DNA of 64,000 nucleotides, from assembly GCA_965178585.1 (NCBI GenBank), contig OZ238267.1, forward strand, positions 62,001-126,000, given 5' to 3'. The notes beneath the pieces were generated by a model. It was not told where the DNA came from. It was given only the letters and a program-made list of their open reading frames with translations, and made no database searches. Below, piece by piece: positions 8,622-17,743 of this stretch (position 1 is its first letter; each line of letters opens with the position of its first letter). The DNA is from Marifrigoribacter sp965178585 (GTDB taxonomy: Bacteria > Bacteroidota > Bacteroidia > Flavobacteriales > Flavobacteriaceae). The position numbers and the translations under genes were made by a program.

Positions 8622-9973
8622 TACGCTTTTTCTTCTCCTCCTAACGCATTGAAAATTGTTTTAAAAACTATTCTTATATCCATAAAAATAGACCAATTCT
8701 CTAAATAAAATATATCGTACTTAACTCTGTTTGTAATAAAGTTATCATCTTCAACTTCTCCTCTAAAACCACTTACTTGAGCTAAGCCTGTAATTCCTGG
8801 TTTTATAAAATGACGGACCATAAATTTATCAATTTTTTCAGCATACATATGAGTATGACTAACCATATGGGGTCTAGGCCCAACTACAGACATATCTCCT
8901 TTTAAAACATTTATAAATTGAGGAAGTTCATCAATACTTGTTTTTCTAATAATCTTCCCAATTTTTGTAACCCGTGGATCTCCTTTTTTAATTTGATGCA
9001 GATGAGCTTCTGGATTGGGCCTCATTGACCTGAATTTATAGCAATAAAACTCTTTATAATCCAAACCATTTCTTTTTTGTTTAAAGAAAATAGGCCCTTT
9101 TGATTCAAGTTTAATTAAAATCCCAAGAATAGGTGTTAACCAAGATAAAATTCCAACAATTACAATTAATGAAAAGAAGATGTCAAAACTCCTTTTAATA
9201 AATTGATTGATAGGCTCATCAATTGGGATTTTTCTCATTGATAATATGGGAAGATATCCGTAATAGGTAAAATCTAAATTCTTAGAATAAATCTCTTTAT
9301 TATCTGGAATAAATTTTAATATTTTCAAGTTATTATCTGAAAAATCTATAAGTTTAATAAGGTCTTCGTTATTAACCTCAGCAACGGAAGAATATATTTC
9401 ATCTATCTCATTTTCTGATATAAATTGGGTTACTTCATTAATACTAGCTTTTTCATTACCGTTTAAATCAAATATTTTAACAAGTTCATATCCAAAATCA
9501 GGATTGTCATTAAAATATTTTCTTAATTGATCTGTTTTTTTATTTAATCCAACAATGACAACATTACGTAAATTTCCTTTAAAAACCTTTCGATATTTTT
9601 TAAGCAAGAAATAGATTGCAAATTTGACTATGGTTATAGAGGTCATAACCGTTAATGCATATTTTAAAATAAATTTGGGGCTATTGGACAACTCATTAAA
9701 AAAACCAAAAAAAGCAAAAACAAGTAATAAAAATATGATTGACTGTTTACCTATTAAAGTAAAAATTCTAGTAACGCTTGTAAATCTATAAATCTCATAA
9801 AAACCAGACAGTAATGAGGAAATGACCCATGAAATGGTTATATAAATTATAAAGTTTAAAAAATCAGATTTTTCTGGAATGATACTAAAAGCAAAATATC
9901 CTATAATAATTAAATCAATTATATAAGAAATTGGCCTTAAAAATCCAGAATATCTACCTCTTTTAAAAATCAT
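8618..9973 (-). CDS. Polyprenyl glycosylphosphotransferase initiating EPS synthesis
   Basis: A 451-residue polytopic phosphoglycosyl transferase. About four N-terminal helices are followed by a Rossmann-like CoA-binding-type domain (VVIVGLNKK onward), and from about residue 262 comes the bacterial sugar transferase domain: KRSFDIFFSL, a membrane helix, YKFRSM, KTSIDELPQFINVLKGDMS, VGPRP. Members such as WcaJ or WbaP transfer a hexose-1-phosphate to undecaprenyl phosphate, the first step of repeat-unit assembly. It is the last gene of the long minus-strand EPS run. Glucose or galactose is likely as first sugar, but the sequence does not say which. Confidence 0.93.
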   Translation of the reverse strand: MIFKRGRYSGFLRPISYIIDLIIIGYFAFSIIPEKSDFLNFIIYITISWVISSLLSGFYEIYRFTSVTRIFTLIGKQSIIFLLLVFAFFGFFNELSNSPKFILKYALTVMTSITIVKFAIYFLLKKYRKVFKGNLRNVVIVGLNKKTDQLRKYFNDNPDFGYELVKIFDLNGNEKASINEVTQFISENEIDEIYSSVAEVNNEDLIKLIDFSDNNLKILKFIPDNKEIYSKNLDFTYYGYLPILSMRKIPIDEPINQFIKRSFDIFFSLIVIVGILSWLTPILGILIKLESKGPIFFKQKRNGLDYKEFYCYKFRSMRPNPEAHLHQIKKGDPRVTKIGKIIRKTSIDELPQFINVLKGDMSVVGPRPHMVSHTHMYAEKIDKFMVRHFIKPGITGLAQVSGFRGEVEDDNFITNRVKYDIFYLENWSIFMDIRIVFKTIFNALGGEEKAY

Positions 9974-9976
9974 TAA

Positions 9977-10966
9977 TTATTTTCTATTATGCTTTGAAAA
10001 ATCTTTGTGTTCATTTTTAAATAATTCTTCAGGTGATAAACCTTTAAAAAATTCAAACGTTCTTTTCATACCTTCACTTCTTGATATTTTAGGCTCCCAA
10101 TTTAAGATCTTTTTAGCTTTTGTAATATCAGGTTGTCTTTGAAGAGGATCGTCTGTTGGTAATGGTTTAAAAATGATTTTTTGACTTGTTCCTGTTAGTC
10201 TAATTATTTCTTCAGCAAATTCTAAAATTGTAATTTCATTTGGGTTACCAATATTGATAGGGTCAGAATAATCACTCATTAATAATTTATAAAACCCGTC
10301 TATTTCATCATCCACATAACAAAATGACCTAGTTTGAGAACCATCTCCAAAAACAGTTAAGTCCTCACCTCTAAGAGCCTGCCCCATAAATGCCGGAATA
10401 ACTCTTCCGTCGTTAAGTCTCATTCTAGGTCCATAGGTGTTAAAAATTCTAGCAATTCGAGTTTCTATTCCATGAAATCGATGGTATGCCATGGTTATTG
10501 ATTCTTGGAATCGTTTAGCCTCATCGTAAACGCCTCTAGGGCCAATAGTATTAACGTTTCCGTAATATTCTTCAGTTTGAGGATGCACTAATGGATCTCC
10601 ATATATTTCTGAAGTTGAAGCAATTAAAATCCTAGCTTTTTTTTCTTTTGCTAATCCTAATAAATTATGAGTTCCTAGGGATCCTACTTTTAGAGTTTGT
10701 ATTGGGATTTTTAAATAATCTATAGGGCTGGCAGGAGATGCAAAATGAAGAATAAAATCTAACTCTCCAGCTACATGTACAAATTTTGAAACATCATGGT
10801 GGTAAAACTCAAAATCGGGATTTTTAAATAGGTGCTCAATGTTTTTTAAATCTCCTGTAATTAAATTATCCATTCCTATTACAAAGAAACCCTCATCAAT
10901 AAATTTATCACATAAGTGAGATCCAAGAAATCCAGCTGCACCAGTTATTAAAACCCTCTTTTTCAT
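9977..10966 (-). CDS. UDP-glucuronate decarboxylase (UDP-xylose synthase)
   Basis: A 329-residue extended SDR. The NAD-binding GAAGFLGSH is at residues 9-17, the catalytic triad region is ASTSEIYG (116-123) and Y147xxxK151, and GPRGVYDEAKRF together with the HFASPASP segment is characteristic of UXS enzymes rather than of UDP-glucose 4-epimerase. It would convert UDP-glucuronate to UDP-xylose via the 4-keto intermediate. It lies 9 bp downstream of the UDP-glucose dehydrogenase gene, which makes its substrate. This pairing strengthens the assignment. Confidence 0.9.
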   Translation of the reverse strand: MKKRVLITGAAGFLGSHLCDKFIDEGFFVIGMDNLITGDLKNIEHLFKNPDFEFYHHDVSKFVHVAGELDFILHFASPASPIDYLKIPIQTLKVGSLGTHNLLGLAKEKKARILIASTSEIYGDPLVHPQTEEYYGNVNTIGPRGVYDEAKRFQESITMAYHRFHGIETRIARIFNTYGPRMRLNDGRVIPAFMGQALRGEDLTVFGDGSQTRSFCYVDDEIDGFYKLLMSDYSDPINIGNPNEITILEFAEEIIRLTGTSQKIIFKPLPTDDPLQRQPDITKAKKILNWEPKISRSEGMKRTFEFFKGLSPEELFKNEHKDFSKHNRK

Positions 10967-10975
10967 AATTAAATG

Positions 10976-12274
10976 TTATCTCCCTATTGATATATAAGAA
11001 ATTCCTTCTTTTTTTAGATCTTCTAAATCGTATAGATTTCTACCATCAAAAATTATATTTTGATTTAAAAGCTGCTTTACTTTTTGAAAATCTGGTGTTC
11101 TAAAAATACTCCATTCTGTACAAATAACTAGTGCATCTGCACCTTCTAATGCATCGTACATAGATTCACAATAAGATAGTTTGTCGCCAAATTGTTTTTC
11201 AATATTAGGCATTGCCTCAGGATCATATACCGAAAGATTAGCCCCTTTATTTAATAATTCTTTCATTAAATAAATAGCTGGAGCTTCACGTATATCATCT
11301 GTTTCTGGTTTAAAAGCAAGTCCCCAAACAGCTATTTTTTTATTGGATAAATCTCTGTTAAAATAGTTATCTATTTTTGGAATTAAAATCGTTTTTTGTT
11401 TTTCGTTTACTTCAATAACAGAATTCAATATTTTAAAATCATAATCTTCATCTCTACCTGCTTTTTGAAGTGCTTTTACGTCCTTTGGAAAGCAAGAACC
11501 TCCATAACCTATTCCTGGAAATAAAAATCGTTTACCAATTCTGGAATCGGTTCCCATACCTACTCTAACCTTGTCTACATCTGCTCCAACTCTTTCGCAA
11601 TAGTTAGCAATTTCGTTCATGAAAGTAATCTTAGTAGCTAAAAAAGCATTTGCAGCATATTTAGTTAACTCTGCAGATTTTTCATCCATTACGATGATAG
11701 GGTTTCCAGAACGTACAAAAGGGTTATATAACTTCTGCATGAGTTTAGTTGCTTTTTCGCTTTTAGAACCAATTACAATTCTTTCTGGTTTTAAAAAGTC
11801 ATCAACGGCATATCCTTCTCTTAAAAACTCAGGGTTTGAAACTACATCGAAATCACATTGAGCTTTTTGTGAAATGGTATTCTTCACTTTCTCGGCAGTG
11901 CCAACTGGTACGGTACTTTTATCTACTATTACCTTATACTCCTTAATCTTTTCTCCTATTAATTTAGATACATTAAGAACATACGATAAATCTGCAGAGC
12001 CATCTTCATCTTCTGGTGTAGGTAGTGCTAGAAAAATGATTTCTCCATGTTCTAATCCTTCATCTAATGATGTGGTAAAACGTAAACGGTTTGCTTTAAT
12101 GTTTCTTTCAAATAAAACATCCAGATGAGGCTCATAAATTGGAACAACACCATTTCGCATTTTTTCCACTTTATTCTTGTCTATATCTACACAAATTACT
12201 TCATTACCTGTTTCGGCAAGACATGTTCCTGTTACTAATCCAACATATCCTGTTCCTATTACTGAAATCTTCAT
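10976..12274 (-). CDS. ugd: UDP-glucose 6-dehydrogenase
   Basis: A 432-residue UDP-sugar dehydrogenase. The NAD site is GTGYVGLVTG (7-16), the central region has NPEFLREG, and the catalytic cysteine C261 lies in GYGGSCFPKD. GCFPKD-type and FLREG motifs separate it from the ManNAc dehydrogenase in the same locus at 22270. It oxidises UDP-glucose to UDP-glucuronate with two NAD+, feeding the adjacent decarboxylase and probably direct use of GlcA. A -7-like box sits 34 bp upstream, so this trio may have an internal promoter. Confidence 0.95.
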   Translation of the reverse strand: MKISVIGTGYVGLVTGTCLAETGNEVICVDIDKNKVEKMRNGVVPIYEPHLDVLFERNIKANRLRFTTSLDEGLEHGEIIFLALPTPEDEDGSADLSYVLNVSKLIGEKIKEYKVIVDKSTVPVGTAEKVKNTISQKAQCDFDVVSNPEFLREGYAVDDFLKPERIVIGSKSEKATKLMQKLYNPFVRSGNPIIVMDEKSAELTKYAANAFLATKITFMNEIANYCERVGADVDKVRVGMGTDSRIGKRFLFPGIGYGGSCFPKDVKALQKAGRDEDYDFKILNSVIEVNEKQKTILIPKIDNYFNRDLSNKKIAVWGLAFKPETDDIREAPAIYLMKELLNKGANLSVYDPEAMPNIEKQFGDKLSYCESMYDALEGADALVICTEWSIFRTPDFQKVKQLLNQNIIFDGRNLYDLEDLKKEGISYISIGR

Positions 12275-12307
12275 TAATTATTTTCTTTTTTTTCAAATAA
12301 ACTGTTG

Positions 12308-12315
12308 CAAAAATA
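12308..12315 (-). promoter_or_regulatory. Possible -7 box upstream of ugd
   Basis: The minus strand reads TATTTTTG here, matching TAnnTTTG, 34 bp before the ugd ATG. No TTG was found at the usual -33 distance, so this is a half-matching promoter. Confidence 0.35.
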
Positions 12316-12334
12316 CAACATACTTCCTTTAAAA

Positions 12335-13573
12335 TTAGCTATTCTCACTTAGAGATTCATTTGTCTTTTTATCTAATATATTTTCATTGTTTATTAACAA
12401 AATCACGAGGATAAAACCAATATAATAAGCCCCAACTTGCCTATGTAAATAGTTCTCGACCAAACCAAATAGAATTATTGTTATAATTAAAGCCGTTGGG
12501 AAGAATAGTTTGTGATTTTTAAGTAATAAAAAGACAAGAATACCTAGAAAAAATAAAAGACTAATAATACCAGAACTAATATAAAAATCAAGGTATTGGT
12601 TATGAGTATTAAATCTCTTCTCTATAAAATTTTGTCTTGTTTCGGGGTCATTAATGTTATTTTGATAGCATTCTACTAATTTATTGGACGTTTCTTTAAA
12701 ACCAATTCCAAAAAGATTATTAGAATTAGCATTCATTATTATAGATGCACAATCCCAAATTTGAGCTCTATAACCTAAAGGAATTGTTGATTCGGTATAA
12801 TTTACTTCAGAAATATCTTTATTTGATTGAAAAGGGTTTTCAAAAATAGTAGGAAATTTAAAATAAGTAGTAATTAATAAAATTACAAGAATTATTGAAG
12901 TTACTCCTAGCTTTATTTTTCGATCCTTACCATAAAATTGCCTTAAAATAAGTACGATAAATAGAATTACTAAAGCCGTTTTAGACATTATTAGCAATAA
13001 GTATGAGATGTTTATTATTATACTTGTAAAATAATACTTATTGTCTGGATGGTATTCTTTGGCTAATGCCTGATAAGAAATTATAATGCTAAGGACGCAA
13101 AGCAAACCTAAATAAACTCTGTCTATTAAAAGTGCATCTACTGTTTCTTGGAAAAAGGCTATAGAAACCTCAGAGTTTTGATTGACTAAGATTAAAAACT
13201 GAACTAAAGTGTAAACGATAGCTATAAAAGACGAAAAAATAATGGCTTTATTAAGTTTTTTAAAGTCCTTAATTGGTAAACATAATAAAACAAGACCAAT
13301 AGGAATTAGCATAGCTTTAATAAAACTAAAATCTTGTTCAATTCTTCCCTGAAGTATAGAGTTAACGGTTAAAAAAACTATAAACAATCCAATGAATAAC
13401 GTAGGCTTTTTAAATAATTTTTGAAAATCCTTTTTTGAAATTATAAACGGGAAGGCTATTACCAAAATTAGCATTAAAATATTAGGCAAAGCTCTTACAT
13501 ACTCATCAAAAGGAATAATGAGATATAATAATATAAATACATAAGGATATATGGCCGCTAATAGTATTCTCAA
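12335..13573 (-). CDS. O-antigen polymerase/ligase-like membrane protein (first of three)
   Basis: A 412-residue polytopic protein with roughly ten to twelve helices and a large external loop (about residues 240-320) containing GYRAQIWDCASIIMNANS and FNTHNQYLDFYISSGII. The H-N-Q-x-L-D pattern in this loop is the recurrent signature of the Wzy_C/O-antigen ligase family. Such proteins polymerise repeat units or transfer chains to lipid A or other acceptors on the periplasmic side. The start must be TTG, because a TAG stop immediately precedes it and the next methionine is past the first helix. Polymerase and ligase activity cannot be told apart from sequence. Confidence 0.82.
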   Translation of the reverse strand: MRILLAAIYPYVFILLYLIIPFDEYVRALPNILMLILVIAFPFIISKKDFQKLFKKPTLFIGLFIVFLTVNSILQGRIEQDFSFIKAMLIPIGLVLLCLPIKDFKKLNKAIIFSSFIAIVYTLVQFLILVNQNSEVSIAFFQETVDALLIDRVYLGLLCVLSIIISYQALAKEYHPDNKYYFTSIIINISYLLLIMSKTALVILFIVLILRQFYGKDRKIKLGVTSIILVILLITTYFKFPTIFENPFQSNKDISEVNYTESTIPLGYRAQIWDCASIIMNANSNNLFGIGFKETSNKLVECYQNNINDPETRQNFIEKRFNTHNQYLDFYISSGIISLLFFLGILVFLLLKNHKLFFPTALIITIILFGLVENYLHRQVGAYYIGFILVILLINNENILDKKTNESLSENS

Positions 13574-13601
13574 CTATAAAAGTATTTTGTTTATAAACAG
13601 A

Positions 13602-14357
13602 TTAAGAGCTAGAACCTTTAACCTTTTCTTTAAACACTAAATATATGAATTTACTATTACCTACTAAATATCTTTTCCACATTCTTTTAGGCTCTTGTAT
13701 AAATCTGTAAAACCATTCTAATCCACTATTCTGCATCCACAATGGAGCTCTTTTGGTTAGTCCAGCAATTACATCAAAACTACCCCCAACTCCCATAATA
13801 AAATTAACAGAATTCAGTTCGTTTTTAAACTCATATAAAAAGTTTTCTTTTTTGGGTGATGTAATGGCAACAAATAACATATTTGCTCCACTAGAAGCTA
13901 TATCATTAGCAATGGATGCTTCTTCATCTTTGCTATAATAGCCATTTCTGTAACCTGCAATTAAGTTCTTGCCATATTTTTCAGAATAAATAGTAACTAC
14001 TTTTTTTACTACTTCTTCTTTTGCTCCAAATAAAAATATTTTATGGTTATTTTTATAAGCAAGTTCCACTAGGTTTTCCATTAAATCAATCCCAGCTACT
14101 CTTTCCTTTAGAGGCTTATTTAAAACCTTTGATGCCCAAACTACGGCTTGCCCATCAGCATTTATAATATCGCTGTTATTTACGCTTTTACGCAATTGCA
14201 AATCCTTTTGCATTTGAATAATTTTTCCAGCATTTACAACCACATGTTGGATGCTTTCATCATTATCTATAGTATCGTTAACTAAAGAAAGTGTTTCCTC
14301 CATAGAAAGGTTATGAATGGAGGTGTTGAGAATGTTTATTTTTTGAGGCAAATTCAC
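13602..14357 (-). CDS. WecG/TagA/CpsF family glycosyltransferase
   Basis: A 251-residue protein of GT26. It has NADGQAVVWASKVL in the N-terminal half and the typical C-terminus GVGGSFDVIAGLTKRAPLWM followed by GLEWFYRFIQEPKRMWKRY. Members add ManNAc or ManNAcA to polyprenyl-linked GlcNAc at the cytoplasmic membrane. The locus also encodes WecB and WecC homologues that make UDP-ManNAcA, so ManNAcA is an attractive donor here. The start codon is GTG. It lies 28 bp upstream of the first polymerase-like gene. Confidence 0.9.
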   Translation of the reverse strand: MNLPQKINILNTSIHNLSMEETLSLVNDTIDNDESIQHVVVNAGKIIQMQKDLQLRKSVNNSDIINADGQAVVWASKVLNKPLKERVAGIDLMENLVELAYKNNHKIFLFGAKEEVVKKVVTIYSEKYGKNLIAGYRNGYYSKDEEASIANDIASSGANMLFVAITSPKKENFLYEFKNELNSVNFIMGVGGSFDVIAGLTKRAPLWMQNSGLEWFYRFIQEPKRMWKRYLVGNSKFIYLVFKEKVKGSSS

Positions 14358-14373
14358 TTAGTGATTTAAGCTG

Positions 14374-14397
14374 CAAAGATAAAAAAATTCAAAGATA
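14374..14397 (-). promoter_or_regulatory. Tandem -7-like boxes upstream of the WecG-type gene
   Basis: The minus strand reads TATCTTTG twice, at 14390-14397 and at 14374-14381, both matching TAnnTTTG. They lie 17 and 33 bp upstream of the GTG start. A clear TTG at -33 distance is not evident. Confidence 0.4.
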
Positions 14398-14448
14398 AGA
14401 CGATAAGTGTTATATGCTTTTTGTATGTTAAATAATGAGTATTAGAAC

Positions 14449-14746
14449 TTATAATAATATACATTCTAATTCATAAATTAATGCTCCATGCCAATTAGTA
14501 ACCTTTGAGGGATAGCCCAGAGTATTATATTCAAAAAATACTTCTTTTTGGGCTTCACCATTTAATTTAATGGTGATAGGTTTGTTTTGATTAGTATATT
14601 CTAAAAAACTCACAAAATGTATCTCAAGACCAGAATAAGCACAGAAATATAATTATTAAGAAAAGGTAATTTCGTTTTATCTAAAACCAAATAATTAGTA
14701 ATATAAGAAGTATACGAATGATATTCAATATAGAATCTTAAGGAAA
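14449..14746 (-). pseudogene. Frameshifted 3' remnant of an unknown gene
   Basis: Directly after the stop codon of the polymerase-lyase gene the minus strand stays readable as protein. One frame gives EYHSYTSYITNYLVLDKTK and then KLPFLNNYIS; a one-base frame change near 14637 continues as AYSGLEIHFVSFLEYTNQ, then VFFEYNTLGYPSKVTNWHG and ends YELECILL at a TAA (14449-14451). There is no start codon and no N-terminus. The FEYNTLGYPSKVTN segment resembles YD-repeat or secreted lipoprotein domains, but I do not assign a family. I read it as the decayed end of a lost gene. It fills most of a gap of about 390 bp that holds no intact gene. Confidence 0.55.
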
Positions 14747-16807
14747 TTATTTAGTCTCAATAGATTCCAACCTTAAATCGTCTAAATAAATGGACCTATC
14801 ATATTTTTGTAGGCCTTGCCTGTATAATCCAAATTTAAAATAATTTGGAATTGAGTTATATAAATTACGTCTATATATTTTATGAGTTAAAGTTGAATCC
14901 TTAGGGTTTATTCTATTAACAAAATATTGGTTGTCTAATTTTGGTTCTGAATAACTTTTGTTATTATAAAGCCCCCACAATACTTCACAAGAAAAAGTGT
15001 ACCATTTATTAGGCACTAAATTTTCGGGCCATTTTATCTTTACAACCTCATCCATACTTCCTGTTTTTAAACCTGTTAGAAAATATAAAACATAGTTTCC
15101 GTTGGGATTATGTTCAACCTGTAAGTTTATAGGTGGTTCTGTAGTCCTTTTATAAGTTTGCCAATTATAACCTGGAGCTGGTTCATCATGCCATTGATGT
15201 ATGATATATGAGCTTCTTAACTCTCCTTTTTTAAAAAAACTTTCAGGCAGTAAAAATTTAAAACTGTATTTAATTTTTTGTCCAACAGAGTCTTTAGGTC
15301 GAAACAAATATTCAGCTCTTTTACCACCACTTATGTAATCATTTAAATGGTTTGTGATTTTTAATACTGTATTTGTAGAATCTGTAGGATCTTTTACTAA
15401 ACTGTCCCGGGTAATATCAGCTACTTCTTTTATCCAAAAACTTTGTATGTTGTTTTCAAAACTGTCTGAAAATACTTTAGCTTTTTGTTTTTTAACCACC
15501 TCTACTACTTCAATAAATTTTGGTTGATTGGATTCTGGTTTATATAAAAAAGCGACTAAAATCCCTACCAAGAGTCCAAAAAATAATGTTATCATTGGAT
15601 TTTTAACAATACTTTTTACCTCTATTTTATTTGAACTTTTACTTAAATACAAGCTCATAAAAAATGCAAATACAATAACTCCACTATGTCGTTCTAAAAT
15701 TGATTCTGTTAACATAAATATCAAAAAAGCCGCAAAGAAAGAAATGGCTAAACTATCTTTAGTGTAGACAAAGTTTTTAGCTAGATATACTAAAAGAAAT
15801 AAAAATAAGAACAGACCTATAATTCCATTATTTAATAGTATTTCTAAAAATTGGTTGTGAGCATTGTATTCGTCTTCGTAGGCAGCAGTTAGTTTATATT
15901 CCTTGTACTTATCGTATAAATAGTCTCTATTACTACCCGTACCACCTCCAACTAATAGTGAGTTTTGAGATACCGTTTCAATTACCGCTTTCCAATGCAA
16001 TTTTCTGAAATCAATATCATCAATTTCAGTGTTTTCAATCGTACTCTTTTCAAATCTTTTTTGAAAATTGGGTGTAAAATATATAGCGCCAAATAAAAGG
16101 GGCAAAGCAATTAATAACAATATTAAATACTTAGTTTTTAAATGATAAAAAACTAATATTAAAACGCTAATCAATAATGCCAAAACACTTATTCTTACAC
16201 TTAACATATAGAGCATTGGAATAAACAATGACAAGAGTACTACAGCTACTATTCTATTAATTTTTTTATTTAATAATTGATGAAAAACAAATAGTATCCC
16301 TAAAACTATAAAAAGGGCAAAATAAGTGGTGTGTTTGTTTAAGAGTATTGAAAGCTTATCGTAATAAAAATAATCTCCTAAGGAGTTAACTTTAAAATAA
16401 ATCATCTTTAATAAAGCTAATAACGATGCTGCAAAAACACCAAAGCAAAATTGTTTAGTAATAAACGATGCTGTTTTATTATGTAGTTTAACCGAGAATA
16501 GTGTTAATGGAAATATTAAAAATGGAATTTTAATAGTTATTTCTTTTGATGCAGCGCTAAAATCATTTGAAAAAATAAGCCCAATTATTTCTAACCAAAA
16601 AGGAATGGATAGAATTAAAAAAGGAATTATATTCTTTTTTAATAATTCTTTCTTTTCAGTAAAGGAATTAAAGAAAATCCAAAATAAAGCAAACCCAATA
16701 ATTGCCTGAGAGCTGATGCTATAAGCTGGAAAGGATATGGTTATGGCAACAAATGCCAATAACCAATAAAAAACCTTTTCTTTTAATAGTTGCTTGTCTT
16801 TAATCAT
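14747..16807 (-). CDS. O-antigen polymerase/ligase fused to a polysaccharide-lyase-like domain
   Basis: A 686-residue protein with two parts. Residues 1 to about 425 form a polytopic O-antigen polymerase/ligase-type protein (about 11-12 helices, large loop with DEYNAHNQFLEILLNNGI). After a final helix near 403-421 and a short linker, residues 444-686 form a soluble beta-rich domain beginning VFSDSFENNIQSFW, with SGGKRAEYLF, YIIHQWHDEPAPG, INLQVEHNPNG and NYFKFGLYRQG. This order of motifs matches the heparin-lyase-I-like (PL13/PL20-type) jelly-roll family. The domain should face the periplasm. Catalytic activity is unproven; it could be a carbohydrate-binding version. Such proteins normally end after the membrane part, so the fusion is unusual. 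Confidence 0.78.
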   Translation of the reverse strand: MIKDKQLLKEKVFYWLLAFVAITISFPAYSISSQAIIGFALFWIFFNSFTEKKELLKKNIIPFLILSIPFWLEIIGLIFSNDFSAASKEITIKIPFLIFPLTLFSVKLHNKTASFITKQFCFGVFAASLLALLKMIYFKVNSLGDYFYYDKLSILLNKHTTYFALFIVLGILFVFHQLLNKKINRIVAVVLLSLFIPMLYMLSVRISVLALLISVLILVFYHLKTKYLILLLIALPLLFGAIYFTPNFQKRFEKSTIENTEIDDIDFRKLHWKAVIETVSQNSLLVGGGTGSNRDYLYDKYKEYKLTAAYEDEYNAHNQFLEILLNNGIIGLFLFLFLLVYLAKNFVYTKDSLAISFFAAFLIFMLTESILERHSGVIVFAFFMSLYLSKSSNKIEVKSIVKNPMITLFFGLLVGILVAFLYKPESNQPKFIEVVEVVKKQKAKVFSDSFENNIQSFWIKEVADITRDSLVKDPTDSTNTVLKITNHLNDYISGGKRAEYLFRPKDSVGQKIKYSFKFLLPESFFKKGELRSSYIIHQWHDEPAPGYNWQTYKRTTEPPINLQVEHNPNGNYVLYFLTGLKTGSMDEVVKIKWPENLVPNKWYTFSCEVLWGLYNNKSYSEPKLDNQYFVNRINPKDSTLTHKIYRRNLYNSIPNYFKFGLYRQGLQKYDRSIYLDDLRLESIETK

Positions 16808-16809
16808 TT

Positions 16810-17739
16810 TTATCTTTCTGAAACTTTTTTGGCTAATTTATAATAAGCGTCTTTACTTAATGAAAATCCATCAGCTCTAATATACTTCTCTAAATCGTCT
16901 TGAAATAATGTATACGAATCAATAATTTTTACATTGGGTTTATCACCTACTTCTAATAATATCTTATTATAATTTCTGTTAAATGTATCATCTTCATCAA
17001 TAGTAGAAGGAGGAAGTAAAACTATAATTATTTCTTCTGCTCTCTTTTCTACTTTCAGTTTTTCAATAATTATTGTTATGTTATTTTTAATTTCTTCAAG
17101 TGAAAAAGCTTTGTCATCAGATCCAAAAAATAAAATAAAGTTATCTGCATTATCGACATGATCTATCTGTTTTATAATACTTTTAGAATTGTTTATTTTT
17201 AAAGCCTCATGAGGGTAATTAAAAACATCACTATATCTACCTTTAAAATATACCTCATCTTGTTGAGCTAGCAATTTTCTAAAATATTTTGCTTCGTTAC
17301 TAAGTAAAAACTTATCCCCAATTGTAATGGTTTCAATTCCATTATTTTGATTTAATGGTAGATCAATTTCGGATAATAAAAAATTAGGGTTTTCTGTATT
17401 GGGGGTTTCTGTAATCCATTCTACCCCATAAAACTTATAGTTATCGTTTTTAATTATAGAATATATATATCTAAAATAATAGGTGCCTTTATTGTTTTGT
17501 AATTTATAGGTATTTGAAGGATTAAATTGCTTTTTGTTTTTAAAAGTAATATCAATAAAATTATAACTTATTGAGTCTGCTTTGATGTCGCCAAAATCAT
17601 AAAGGGTTTTTTCACTGTTCCAATTATAATTTAATTGAAAAAAATGAGTGTCTGCTTCTTTAACAAATTTAAAACTAAACCAAGTAATTAATACTAGAAA
17701 AGTTATCAAGATTGTTTTTTTAGAAGGAAAGTTTGTCAT
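16810..17739 (-). CDS. Membrane-anchored SGNH-fold protein with lost catalytic residues
   Basis: A 309-residue protein with one N-terminal membrane anchor (about residues 9-25) and a periplasmic body. The C-terminal half follows the SGNH/GDSL hydrolase order: ITIGDKFLL in place of block I GDS, LFFGSDDKAFSLEEIKNNI in place of the GxND block, then IIIVLLPPS, YNKILLEVGDKPNVKIIDSY, and RADGFSLSKDAYYKL in place of the block V DGIHLN. So the nucleophilic serine is a lysine, the GxND asparagine an aspartate, and the catalytic histidine a serine. It is 2 bp upstream of the polymerase-lyase gene. An AlgJ/AlgX-like or binding role in the EPS machinery is possible; esterase activity is not expected. Confidence 0.6.
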   Translation of the reverse strand: MTNFPSKKTILITFLVLITWFSFKFVKEADTHFFQLNYNWNSEKTLYDFGDIKADSISYNFIDITFKNKKQFNPSNTYKLQNNKGTYYFRYIYSIIKNDNYKFYGVEWITETPNTENPNFLLSEIDLPLNQNNGIETITIGDKFLLSNEAKYFRKLLAQQDEVYFKGRYSDVFNYPHEALKINNSKSIIKQIDHVDNADNFILFFGSDDKAFSLEEIKNNITIIIEKLKVEKRAEEIIIVLLPPSTIDEDDTFNRNYNKILLEVGDKPNVKIIDSYTLFQDDLEKYIRADGFSLSKDAYYKLAKKVSER

Positions 17740-17743
17740 ATTT

